From positions 1 to 23,027 of the forward strand of contig JAPPKT010000075.1 of the NCBI GenBank assembly GCA_028819675.1: a DNA stretch of 23,027 nucleotides, in the 5' to 3' direction. The position numbers were made by a program, and so were the translations under genes. Source of the stretch: Caldilineaceae bacterium (GTDB lineage Bacteria > Chloroflexota > Anaerolineae > Caldilineales > Caldilineaceae). Shown here piece after piece: positions 6,878 through 15,127 of the stretch. The notes under the pieces were generated by a model. The model ran no database searches, was not told the origin of the DNA, and saw only the letters and a list, made by a program, of their open reading frames with translations. Positions within the stretch are counted from its first letter, which is position 1. Each line of letters opens with the position of its first letter.

Positions 6878-8941
6878 ATGGCAGAGTTTTCGACTGACAA
6901 GATTCGCAATATTACAGTCCTTGGACACGGAAGTTCCGGAAAGACATCCCTGGTTGAAGCCCTCTTGTTCAACAGCGGTGGGACCAGCCGTGTCGGACGT
7001 GTCGAGGACGGTTCCACTGTCTCAGACTGGGACGTTGAAGAACAGCGGCGCGGTATTTCCATAAACCTTTCCGTCGTTCCAGTGGAATTCCAGGAGACCA
7101 GGCTCAACCTTGTCGACACGCCCGGGTACTTGGACTTCGTGGGCGAAGTAATCAGCGGGCTTTCCATCTCGGAGGCCGGCCTCGTGCTTCTTGACTCGGT
7201 GGCGGGCGTTGAAGTCGGCACGGAACTGGCGTGGGAACAGCTGGATGCAGTCGAAAAGCCCCGACTGATTTTTGTCAACAAAATGGACCGGGAAAACGCC
7301 AACTTTGCCAACGCGCTGGCAAGCGCAACCGAGGTATTCTCTGGAACGATTCTGCCGTTCCAACTGCCCATCGGTTCTGGCGAGGAATTCGAAGGCATCG
7401 TCAACCTGGTGGATATGAAGGCATATATGGGCCCGGATGCGACCGTCGCCGATATCCCCGCCGACATGGAGGACGAGGTAGAGGCTGCCCGGCAGAACCT
7501 CGTCGACGCCGCCGCCGAGACGGACGACGAGCTGATCATGAAGTACCTTGAGGGCGAAGAGCTGACCGAAGACGAGGTGCGACAAGGTCTTAGACAGGGT
7601 GTGCAGGATGGCCAGATTGTGCCCGTTTTCTGTGGCAGCGCTATCCAGAATATCGGTCTGTTCAGCTTGGCGCGAGCATTAACAAACTACGTGCCTTCTC
7701 CTTCAGATGTGGTCAGTTCGGTGCCCAACGGCGGCGAAGATCTGCTGGAGCTGACAGGAGACGTAGACGGACCACTTGTCGCATATGTTTTCAAGACCAT
7801 CGTCGACAGGTACGTGGGTCGCATGAGTTACGTTCGCATTTTTTCGGGCTCGCTTGCGGTCGACAAAGGGGCGACGATTCAGCGTTCCGGAGAGAACGTG
7901 AAGCTGCAGAATATGTTCCACGTCAGTGGAAAAGAATTGGACGCTGCAACTGTGCTCACTGCCGGCGACATAGGTGTTCTGACAAAGATGGATGGGTTGA
8001 AGACTTCCGATACGCTCAGCGAGCAGCAGCTTGTCGTTGCGCCCCCCGAATACCCAAGGCCTCTCTTTTCGGTGGCAGTGATGCCGGCGACCAAGGCCGA
8101 CAGCGCCAAAATGGGGCAGGGTCTGCAGGCCTTGGCCGAGGAAAATCCGACGCTTCAGGTCGAGTATATCCAAGCTACAAAGCAGAACATTTTACAGGGC
8201 ATGGGCGACACGCACATCGACGTCGCCATCAGAAGTCTGGACTCCAAGTTCGGCGTCAAGGTCGACACCGCCATGCCGAGAGTGCCCTATCAGGAGACGG
8301 TAACCCGCACCGCCAGCGCCCACTACCGCCACAAGAAACAGACCGGCGGCGCGGGCCAGTTTGCCGATGTCGAGCTGCGCGTAGAGCCAATGGACCGCGG
8401 TGACGGATTCGCCTACGATAGTGAGGTCTTTGGCGGCTCGATCCCCAGCGTCTTCATCCCATCCATCGAAAAAGGCATCCGGCAGATTCTCGATCAGGGC
8501 GTGATCGCTGGCTACCCCATTGTAGACGTCAAAGCCATCGTCTTTGACGGCAAACACCATCCCGTCGACTCCAAGGACATTGCCTTCCAGACCGCTGGCC
8601 GCGAAGTATTCAAGATCGCAATGCAGGAGGCCCGCCCCGTCTTGCTGGAGCCGATCTACACCATGCGCGTGACCGTCCCGGACGAATTCATGGGCGATGT
8701 GATGGGCGATCTAAACAACCGCCGCGGCCGCGTATTGGGGATGGAGAACCGAAACAACCGCGCAATCATCAACGCCGAGATCCCGCTAGCCGAGATACTA
8801 CGCTACGGCACCGATCTGCGTTCCATGACACAGGGACGCGGCATCTACACCATCGAGTTCGGCCGCTACGAACCCGTTCCCAGCCACCTGGCCGACCAGG
8901 TCATCACCCAGAGCAAGGAGGAAGAGTCCGAACAGGAGTAA
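6878..8941 (+). CDS. Elongation factor G-like translational GTPase
   Basis: This 687-residue protein has the full five-domain EF-G layout. GTPase motifs are G1 GHGSSGKTS (16-24), G2 within RRGISIN (58-64), G3 DTPG (80-83) and G4 NKMD (134-137). G1 differs from the AHIDAGKTT form of classical EF-G and is typical of the EF-G-2/EF-G-like branch. Beta-barrel domain II follows at about 280-370, then domains III-V. The domain IV core YRHKKQTGGAGQFADV and the tip DGKHHPVDSKD are present. The gene stands alone, not in an rpsL-rpsG-fusA-tuf operon. It could act in translocation, ribosome recycling or a specialised role; as a paralogue its exact function cannot be assigned. The ATG at 6878 is set by the strong ribosome site. 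Confidence 0.92.
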   Translation: MAEFSTDKIRNITVLGHGSSGKTSLVEALLFNSGGTSRVGRVEDGSTVSDWDVEEQRRGISINLSVVPVEFQETRLNLVDTPGYLDFVGEVISGLSISEAGLVLLDSVAGVEVGTELAWEQLDAVEKPRLIFVNKMDRENANFANALASATEVFSGTILPFQLPIGSGEEFEGIVNLVDMKAYMGPDATVADIPADMEDEVEAARQNLVDAAAETDDELIMKYLEGEELTEDEVRQGLRQGVQDGQIVPVFCGSAIQNIGLFSLARALTNYVPSPSDVVSSVPNGGEDLLELTGDVDGPLVAYVFKTIVDRYVGRMSYVRIFSGSLAVDKGATIQRSGENVKLQNMFHVSGKELDAATVLTAGDIGVLTKMDGLKTSDTLSEQQLVVAPPEYPRPLFSVAVMPATKADSAKMGQGLQALAEENPTLQVEYIQATKQNILQGMGDTHIDVAIRSLDSKFGVKVDTAMPRVPYQETVTRTASAHYRHKKQTGGAGQFADVELRVEPMDRGDGFAYDSEVFGGSIPSVFIPSIEKGIRQILDQGVIAGYPIVDVKAIVFDGKHHPVDSKDIAFQTAGREVFKIAMQEARPVLLEPIYTMRVTVPDEFMGDVMGDLNNRRGRVLGMENRNNRAIINAEIPLAEILRYGTDLRSMTQGRGIYTIEFGRYEPVPSHLADQVITQSKEEESEQE

Positions 8942-8985
8942 GTAGACGCTCAAGCAAGAGGGTGTGAGAAGGCGAAAGGCACAGT

Positions 8986-9855
8986 ATGAATGTGAGGAAA
9001 AAGATTGAGTCAGACATTCGTGCAAAGTGGCCGAACGAGCAAACACACTTTACGCCTTGGCTTTCAGACAATCTTAACCACTTATCATCGGCATTGGATT
9101 ACTGTTTGGATTTGGAAGCAATGGAGAAGGAGGTTGGGCCGTATAGGGCCGATATTGTTGCCCGCATCGCAGGATCCGATGATCTTGTTGTCATCGAAAA
9201 TCAATTGACTCATGCGGATCCAAGACATTTGGGTCAGCTTGTCACCTATACCGCCCGTCTGAAGGCCAAGATCGGTGTTTGGGTAACACCCGGATATTGG
9301 TATACGAACATTTGCGCAATACGAAGCTTGAACAGGCATCTGCCAGCTTCTGCCGGGTTTTTTGCCGTAAGACTAAGTCTCTCCAAGCGCCAATCTGAGA
9401 AACAGTGTCCCGAGTTCCATGTAATTGAACACCCTAAGAAGTGGCAAGACCCCGTTGCACGAAAATTCTGGGCTTTCCTGAATGATCAGTTGCCCGACAT
9501 ACCTAGACCAAGTTTCAATCCTGGATCAAACCTGAGACGTGGCCGATTTGAAGTTGAGCAAGTCGGGCTGCAGATCGTTCAGCACTTTGAAGCCGACTTT
9601 GTGCGAGTGTATATTACAGGCAGTGGAGTTGAATCCAACAGAGACCTTAAGTCACGAATTAACTTGCATAGACCTGCACTCGTTGCTTCTTTGAGAGAAT
9701 CAGATTTTCTCATTGCTGAGGATCCCTACTGCGTGTCTCGATTAGAAGTTAACGCACATGATCCAGACAACTGGATGGAAATAGTTGAATGGCTTGACAG
9801 CCAGAGAAGGACCTATGAGCAGGTTCTTCGTGAAGGCGCTGTCGAAAAACAGTAA
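8986..9855 (+). CDS. Uncharacterised protein with a PD-(D/E)XK nuclease-like core
   Basis: I recognise no characterised family member. Residues about 22-130 have the plan of a PD-(D/E)XK-type fold: FTPWLSDNL at the start, GPYRADIVAR with Asp-56, then VVIENQ with Glu-71 and Gln-73 (an E-x-Q variant), then HLGQLVTYTARL with Gln-84 and a VWVTP strand. Proteins with this arrangement are often annotated as DUF4268-type. Residues about 155-289 form a second, mostly helical part that also resembles the DUF4268 region. Base composition is visibly lower in G+C than the neighbouring EF-G and glycosyltransferase genes, suggesting acquisition by transfer. It starts 45 bases after the EF-G stop with a modest ribosome site. 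Nuclease activity, or a link to restriction or defence, is inferred only from the fold. Confidence 0.75.
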   Translation: MNVRKKIESDIRAKWPNEQTHFTPWLSDNLNHLSSALDYCLDLEAMEKEVGPYRADIVARIAGSDDLVVIENQLTHADPRHLGQLVTYTARLKAKIGVWVTPGYWYTNICAIRSLNRHLPASAGFFAVRLSLSKRQSEKQCPEFHVIEHPKKWQDPVARKFWAFLNDQLPDIPRPSFNPGSNLRRGRFEVEQVGLQIVQHFEADFVRVYITGSGVESNRDLKSRINLHRPALVASLRESDFLIAEDPYCVSRLEVNAHDPDNWMEIVEWLDSQRRTYEQVLREGAVEKQ

Positions 9856-10155
9856 GATGTTTCAATACATCGGAAAACTCTAGAGAGAATGCTAAAGTAA
9901 CCCCCAGATTCAGCGAGTTACTTCTTCGGCCTTAGGCTCACACCCACGAACCTACTTGAAATACAATGCCAGTGAATGCCGGCGGAGCACGTCGGCGTTC
10001 TTGTGTAATGTAGCGAGATAAGTAATAGTTGCTTCGACTTGACTTCATCGAATTCCAAGAATGACTGCGCAAATGACACAGGCCGTTGCAAGTAGCATTG
10101 GGAACCGGTACGGCAACCAGGACCGAAAGCTAAGGCCTCCAAATGGTGGACACTA
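9856..10155. other. Intergenic region before the glycosyltransferase
   Basis: About 300 bases without a credible gene. It contains one hairpin (9895-9923) and an isolated TACAAT at 9962-9967 with no matching -35. Composition is AT-richer than the downstream gene, like the preceding singleton. Confidence 0.4.
9895..9923 (+). terminator. Possible terminator after the PD-(D/E)XK-like gene
   Basis: AAGTAAC (9895-9901) pairs perfectly with GTTACTT (9917-9923) around a 15-base loop, followed by CTTC. The stem is AT-rich, so the structure is weak. Confidence 0.35.
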
Positions 10156-11724
10156 GTGCCTTACACGTTACTTGAAGCGGGCCTGCAGATCCTATACTTG
10201 GTCGGCGCCACGGGTCTCGCCGTCTACGGCCTTCAAGCGCTTATTCTCACCTTACTGAAACTACGCGAGGAAAGGCTGCTGCGAAAGTTGACCGCGCACC
10301 CCGTCGAATGTCCTTTAGGTAATCTGCCCCGCAAGGCATCCGACTGGCCATCTGTGACTGTCCAACTCCCGGTCTTCAACGAAGTTCACGTCGTCAGTCG
10401 TCTCATCGACGCCTGTGCCGAATTGGACTACCCTTCCGATCGCTTACAGATCCAGGTCCTCGACGATTCAACCGACAGTACCACCGCCATCGCCGAAAGC
10501 CGCGCAGAATTCTGGCGCAGCCAGGGCGCCGATGTTCAAGTCCTGCACCGCAGCGACCGGCGCGGCTTCAAGGCTGGCGCACTGAAGGAGGGCTTGCACC
10601 AGGCCAAAGGTGAGTTTATCGCCGTATTCGACGCAGACTTTGCACCCCTGCCAGACTTTCTGAAACGTACGCTACCCACCTTTGTCGAAAACGCCTGGCA
10701 GAATGTCGGATTCGTCCAAACACGCTGGACCCATCTGAACGAACGATACTCGGCTTTGACAAAGGCCCAGGCACTCGCACTCGACGGTCACTTTGTAGTT
10801 GAACAGGCGGCGCGCCATTCCGTTGGGCTGCCTTTTGGTTTCAACGGTTCCGCAGGCGTGTGGCGGCGGGCCTGTATCGAAGACCAGGCAGTTGGCGGTT
10901 GGCAGGACGATACACTCTGCGAGGATCTCGACCTGAGCTACCGGGCCCAGTTGGCCGGCTGGCAGGGCGTTTATCTGGACGAAGTTGGAGCTCCTGCCGA
11001 ACTCCCCCCCCAACTTCTCGCCTTCAAGCGGCAGCAGTTCCGCTGGGCAAAGGGCAGTGTGGCGACTTTGCGAAAACTCGCGGCCCCGGTCTGGCGCGGA
11101 GGCTGGCCAACATTGAAGAGAACCGCCGCATACGTGCATCTTGGTGGATACCTGATTCACCCGCTCCTGTTGCTGTTGCTCATCGTTACCCCTCTTCTCA
11201 TGCTGTCTGGCAGCCAGGCCTACTGGCCTCTTGCCTACCTGAGCCTTGTTTCCGTAGGACCCCCTGCCCTGTATGCGCTTGCGCAGCGTCGGCTTCACCC
11301 ACAGGACTGGCTGCGCCGCTGGGCCCGTCTGCCCCTCCTCATGCTCCTGGGGATGGGCCTGTCCCTCAGCAATTCTGTTGCCGCCTGGCAGGCGATCTTC
11401 GGTAAGAGAGGGGCTTTCTTGCGGACGCCGAAGTTCAATGTCGAAGGCAATGCCGATTCCTGGCACGGCAGCGGCTATGCCCTCGACTTGGAGCCGCTTG
11501 TAGCCGTCGAGTTGACTCTTGCCCTCTATGCCACCACTGGCTGCTACCTTGCCGTCATCCACGGCCAGTGGTGGAATCTGCCCTTTCTTGCCTTTTACGC
11601 CTGCGGATACGCGCTCGTGGCAGCAGCTGGGCTCTATGAAGCATTGAAAGCGCGCTCCGCTCGTTTGCATCTTGAGGGCAGAATGGCTAGGCCGCTTCCA
11701 CCCAAGAACCTTGTCAAATACTGA
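10156..11724 (+). CDS. Membrane glycosyltransferase, family 2 (cellulose/mannan-synthase-like)
   Basis: This 522-residue processive-type GT2 enzyme is predicted to sit in the cytoplasmic membrane and transfer sugar from a nucleotide donor. A transmembrane helix lies near 12-35 and the cytosolic catalytic domain spans about 60-310. Its motifs are LPVFNE (71-76), VLDDSTD (101-107), the metal-binding DAD (159-161), CEDLDLSYR (255-263, catalytic base Asp-257) and the acceptor motif QQFRW (293-297). Four to five C-terminal membrane helices follow (about 325-500). The architecture matches CslA/glucomannan-synthase-like and similar bacterial polysaccharide synthases; the product is unknown. The start is a GTG (10156) with a weak GGTGGA site upstream, and no better in-frame start is seen. 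No polysaccharide cluster surrounds it. Confidence 0.9.
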   Translation: MPYTLLEAGLQILYLVGATGLAVYGLQALILTLLKLREERLLRKLTAHPVECPLGNLPRKASDWPSVTVQLPVFNEVHVVSRLIDACAELDYPSDRLQIQVLDDSTDSTTAIAESRAEFWRSQGADVQVLHRSDRRGFKAGALKEGLHQAKGEFIAVFDADFAPLPDFLKRTLPTFVENAWQNVGFVQTRWTHLNERYSALTKAQALALDGHFVVEQAARHSVGLPFGFNGSAGVWRRACIEDQAVGGWQDDTLCEDLDLSYRAQLAGWQGVYLDEVGAPAELPPQLLAFKRQQFRWAKGSVATLRKLAAPVWRGGWPTLKRTAAYVHLGGYLIHPLLLLLLIVTPLLMLSGSQAYWPLAYLSLVSVGPPALYALAQRRLHPQDWLRRWARLPLLMLLGMGLSLSNSVAAWQAIFGKRGAFLRTPKFNVEGNADSWHGSGYALDLEPLVAVELTLALYATTGCYLAVIHGQWWNLPFLAFYACGYALVAAAGLYEALKARSARLHLEGRMARPLPPKNLVKY

Positions 11725-11739
11725 TGGCGCCTGTACAAT
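11711..11739 (+). promoter_or_regulatory. Promoter for the 71-residue protein gene
   Basis: TTGTCA (11711-11716), a 17-base spacer and TACAAT (11734-11739) match the consensus at five of six positions each. The -35 lies inside the last codons of the glycosyltransferase gene. The leader to GTG 11853 would be about 107 bases. Confidence 0.6.
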
Positions 11740-11763
11740 TATTGCAATGAGGCGAACATCTGG

Positions 11764-11838
11764 TTGGGCCCGGAGCCGTGTCTTGTTGGCCCAACTTGAT
11801 GGCGTAGCCCATTTCTCAGAAGTGCCGAATCCTGGCAC
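11764..11838 (+). promoter_or_regulatory. Two hairpins in the leader of the 71-residue gene
   Basis: TTGGGCC (11764-11770) pairs perfectly with GGCCCAA (11788-11794). GTGCC (11822-11826) pairs with GGCAC (11834-11838), ending directly before the AAAGGA ribosome site. The second hairpin could affect ribosome access; no known class is recognised. Confidence 0.35.
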
Positions 11839-11852
11839 AAAGGAACGATGCC

Positions 11853-12068
11853 GTGTCAAAGCGTAGATATGATGACATCACCTGGCTGGAAGATCCAAAG
11901 GACGTGATTGTCCTTGCCAACCGCAGCCAAAAAAACTTCATTTTGGAACTTCCTACCGGCCAGTATCGTCTAGATGCTGGCCGAAAGATGCGTACTCTGC
12001 GATCAATACTGGACTTCGGCCAGATAAGTGAGTTGGTGTCCAGCGGCCAGTTGGTGATCGAAAAGTAG
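11853..12068 (+). CDS. Small hypothetical protein (71 residues)
   Basis: This is a short, soluble, basic N-terminus followed by alternating polar and hydrophobic residues suggestive of beta strands, with a SxLVSSGQLVIEK-like end. I do not recognise the family. The GTG start at 11853 is supported by AAAGGA (11839-11844) eight bases upstream. A good promoter precedes it (11711-11739). It ends about 105 bases before polA in the same direction, so the two may be co-transcribed. It contains no Cys, signal peptide or membrane segment. Confidence 0.65.
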   Translation: MSKRRYDDITWLEDPKDVIVLANRSQKNFILELPTGQYRLDAGRKMRTLRSILDFGQISELVSSGQLVIEK

Positions 12069-12114
12069 GCGCTCTATCCTTCGAAGCACAATGGAGTTGC
12101 GTGTTTCTCTGAGT

Positions 12115-12150
12115 CTGCGTTCGCCGCGTACCGGTGATGGCGGGGCGCAG
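12115..12150 (+). promoter_or_regulatory. Hairpin upstream of polA
   Basis: CTGCG (12115-12119) pairs with CGCAG (12146-12150), and inside it CGCC (12122-12125) pairs with GGCG (12139-12142). It lies 23 bases before the polA GTG. It may be a weak terminator for the 71-residue gene or part of the polA leader. Confidence 0.35.
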
Positions 12151-12173
12151 TCAGTTCAAATGGGTGAAAAACA

Positions 12174-15044
12174 GTGTCGACCTTCCTCCTGATTGATGGG
12201 CATTCCCAGGCGTTTCGGGCCTTTTTCGGGGTCAAAACCCCCCTGGTTACCTCCCGCGGCGAGCCGACCACTGCGGTGTTTGGCTTCTTCCGCAAGCTCT
12301 TCAGCGTTCTGCGCGAATACCGGCCTGACGGCGTAGCGGTCGCATTTGACAAGGGCGACACCTTCCGACACGAAGAGTTCGTCGAGTACAAGGCGACCCG
12401 TGACGCCATGCCCGATGAAATGCGACCCCAAATGGATCGTATCGAACAGGTCCTGGAAGCCCTGAAGATTCCAATCCTGACGCTCGAGAATTTCGAGGCC
12501 GACGACATTTTGGGCGGGCTTGCCCGTCAAGCTGCCGGCGAAGGACACGATGTCCTGATCCTGTCCGGCGACCGTGATATGTTTCAGCTGGTCGCCGACA
12601 AAGTGAAAGTCCTCTACACATCGGGCGGCCCTTCTCCGACCACGTTACCCTTCGGCGTCGCCGAAGTTGCCGAACGTTACGGTGGCCTCGACCCTGACCA
12701 GTTCCTCGAAATGAAGGCCCTGGTGGGCGACAGCTCCGACAATATCCCCGGTGTGCCGGGTGTGGGCGAAAAGACTGCCATTCGATACCTTAAGAAGTAC
12801 GGTTCTATTGACGAACTGTACGCACACATCGACGAAATCAGGGGACCCAAGTCGCAGCAGAATCTGCGCGATGCAGAAGAAGACGTCTGGCGCAACAAGC
12901 GGCTGATGACAATAGTCTGTGATGTGGACGTTACATTCGATGCCGTAGCGTTCCGACTTCAGCAGTACGATGGTGGCGCTGTGCGCCGCATTTTCGAAGA
13001 GTTGGATTTTCGCAGCCTTCAGCGCGAGCTGGATCAGTTGGGCGAAGGCGGTTTCCTTGGCAATGGCGAAGGGAGGTCGCTTCAAGTAGACGCCGAGCAC
13101 GCCCAGTCAACTCTCTTCGCCGATTCAGAAGGCGCTTCAGCTTCCTCGGGTTGGCGGCCTTCAGCCAGTTCAACCAGCGAGCACCCATACCAATGCATTC
13201 AAACTCGGAATGACTTGGACGAGTTGTGTGAGGAGCTCAAAGAGGCGGAAATCCTTTCCTTTGACGTCGAGACCTCCGGCCGCGATCCGATGGCGGTAGA
13301 CCTGGTGGGGCTCGGTATCGCCTGGGCCAAGGGTAAAGGCTGCTATATTCCCGTCGCGCACAGCGATGGAGAGCAACTTCCTTGGGACAATGTGCGTGAA
13401 GCCGTGCAACCCTTTTTTGCGGACGCGACTCTGCCCAAAGTCGCGCACAACGGAAAATATGATCTGGTTGTCTGCCGGCGGCACGGACTCCAGGTAGAAG
13501 GCCCTATTCACGATACAATGACCATTGCTTGGCTGCTGGACCCCGCCAGCCGTTCGATCGGCCTCAAGAGTCAGGCCGAGACCGAACTTGGCTGGACGAT
13601 GACAGAGATTTCCGAGTTGATCGGATCGGGTCGCAAACAGATCTCGATCGCAGAGGTGAACATCGATCGCGTCACCGGCTACTGCGGCGCCGACGTGGAC
13701 GCCACAATTCACCTGTGGAAGGCTCTCGCACCCCGCTTGAGAGAGGCCAGTGACACACTATGGAAGCTCTACGAGGAGATTGAACTGCCTCTGCTTCCGG
13801 TGCTTGCTGACATGGAGATGGCCGGGATTCGCCTGAATACCGATTTCCTGGCCGATCTTTCCAGGAGGCTGGTTACGCGGTTGCACGAAATCGACCTGCT
13901 TCTGAAAGGCATCGTCGGACACGACTTCAATCTTCGCAGTACGCAGCAGCTTAGCAACGTAATGTTCAATGAACTGGCCTTCCCTGCCAAGGGACTCAAA
14001 AAGACAAAGTCAGGATTTGTCAGTACTGCGGCCGGAGAATTGGACAAACTGAAGGCGTCCACGGCCCAACTGTCGCCCGAGCAAAGCCAGTTTCTGGACC
14101 TGCTGTTTGAGCAGCGCCAGCTCGAAAAACTGCGGGGAACCTATGTGGATTCGCTGGGCGGTCTTGTCAACAGCAGCACCGGCCGCGTTCATACAAACTA
14201 CAGTCAGGCAGGTGCCGCAACCGGCCGCCTCAGCAGCAACGGTCCCAACCTGCAGAACATTCCCATTCGTACCGAGCGTGGGCGCGAAATCCGCAAGGCC
14301 TTTGAAGCCGAGGAAGGTTGCCTGCTTCTGGCAGCCGACTATAGCCAGGTTGAACTGAGAATCCTGGCCCACATTGCCGAGGAAGAACGTCTCATTGAGG
14401 CCTTCCGGCAGGAGCAGGACATTCACGCCGTGACCGCATCGCTGCTCTTTGATGTGCCCCTGGATCAGGTCACTTACGATCAGCGCGGACTGGGCAAAAC
14501 GATCAACTTTGCTACCATTTACGGCGTCAGCGCCTTCGGCCTCAGCAGCCGCACTGACATGGATCCTGCTGAAGCCCAGCAGTTTCTGGACCAGTATTTC
14601 GCGACCTATCCCAACGTGCGCCAATACATCGACGACACAATTCGGAAGGCGGTCGAAGAGGGATTCGTCGAGACGCTGCTGGGACGCAGACGAATCTTTC
14701 ATGAGCTGCAGGGTAATCTGCCCTTCAATCAGCGGCAGGCGCTCGAACGACAAGCGATCAACGCCCCTATCCAGGGGACGGCCGCTGACATAACCAAACT
14801 GGCCATGAGTAACCTCCACAAGTGCCTCCATGATCAGGATCTGAAGGCCAAAATGCTACTGCAGGTCCATGATGAACTGGTCCTCGAAGTACCTCACGAG
14901 GAGCTGAACGTAGTTGCCCCACTTGTACGCAGAGAAATGGAATCGGCCTTCGAGTTGAACGTACCCTTAAGGGTGGATGTCGAAGCCGGGCCGAACTGGT
15001 ACGATATGGAGGAGCTGCCACTTCAACAAGCACTGATGCAATGA
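12174..15044 (+). CDS. polA: DNA polymerase I
   Basis: A 956-residue repair and Okazaki-fragment polymerase with three domains. The 5' nuclease (1 to about 290) carries DGHSQAFR, FEADD, SGDRD and GDSSDNIPGVPGVG. The 3'-5' exonuclease (about 345-540) keeps its acidic set, DVE (Asp-364, Glu-366), NGKYD (Asp-430) and YCGAD (Asp-507), so proofreading should work, unlike Taq polymerase. The polymerase domain has motif A DYSQVELRI (Asp-722), motif B Arg-771/Lys-775/Phe-779 in RGLGKTINF, and motif C HDE (Asp-900, Glu-901). Phe at 779 is the residue type that discriminates against dideoxynucleotides. A Ser/Gly-rich linker (about 290-340) contains QSTLF (311-315), which resembles a sliding-clamp-binding motif. 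The start is GTG with a poor ribosome site; upstream ATG 12160 is out of frame. Confidence 0.97.
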   Translation: MSTFLLIDGHSQAFRAFFGVKTPLVTSRGEPTTAVFGFFRKLFSVLREYRPDGVAVAFDKGDTFRHEEFVEYKATRDAMPDEMRPQMDRIEQVLEALKIPILTLENFEADDILGGLARQAAGEGHDVLILSGDRDMFQLVADKVKVLYTSGGPSPTTLPFGVAEVAERYGGLDPDQFLEMKALVGDSSDNIPGVPGVGEKTAIRYLKKYGSIDELYAHIDEIRGPKSQQNLRDAEEDVWRNKRLMTIVCDVDVTFDAVAFRLQQYDGGAVRRIFEELDFRSLQRELDQLGEGGFLGNGEGRSLQVDAEHAQSTLFADSEGASASSGWRPSASSTSEHPYQCIQTRNDLDELCEELKEAEILSFDVETSGRDPMAVDLVGLGIAWAKGKGCYIPVAHSDGEQLPWDNVREAVQPFFADATLPKVAHNGKYDLVVCRRHGLQVEGPIHDTMTIAWLLDPASRSIGLKSQAETELGWTMTEISELIGSGRKQISIAEVNIDRVTGYCGADVDATIHLWKALAPRLREASDTLWKLYEEIELPLLPVLADMEMAGIRLNTDFLADLSRRLVTRLHEIDLLLKGIVGHDFNLRSTQQLSNVMFNELAFPAKGLKKTKSGFVSTAAGELDKLKASTAQLSPEQSQFLDLLFEQRQLEKLRGTYVDSLGGLVNSSTGRVHTNYSQAGAATGRLSSNGPNLQNIPIRTERGREIRKAFEAEEGCLLLAADYSQVELRILAHIAEEERLIEAFRQEQDIHAVTASLLFDVPLDQVTYDQRGLGKTINFATIYGVSAFGLSSRTDMDPAEAQQFLDQYFATYPNVRQYIDDTIRKAVEEGFVETLLGRRRIFHELQGNLPFNQRQALERQAINAPIQGTAADITKLAMSNLHKCLHDQDLKAKMLLQVHDELVLEVPHEELNVVAPLVRREMESAFELNVPLRVDVEAGPNWYDMEELPLQQALMQ

Positions 15045-15063
15045 GCCGGCCCCGCACCTTGCG

Positions 15064-15101
15064 GACCAGGACATGGGTATGCTCTGTACTGCGCCCTGGT
15101 C
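15064..15101 (+). terminator. Hairpin between polA and argS
   Basis: GACCAGG (15064-15070) pairs perfectly with CCTGGTC (15095-15101) around a 24-base loop, in the 83-base gap between polA and argS. No T-run follows, so it may be an mRNA-stability or weak termination element. Confidence 0.35.
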
Positions 15102-15127
15102 AACGCTGGCTATTCGGGAAGTAGACC

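Noticed and set aside
10672..11859. Long minus-strand open frame opposite the glycosyltransferase
   Set aside because: It is the antisense of a clear GT2 gene with all catalytic motifs; its translation has no recognisable domain.
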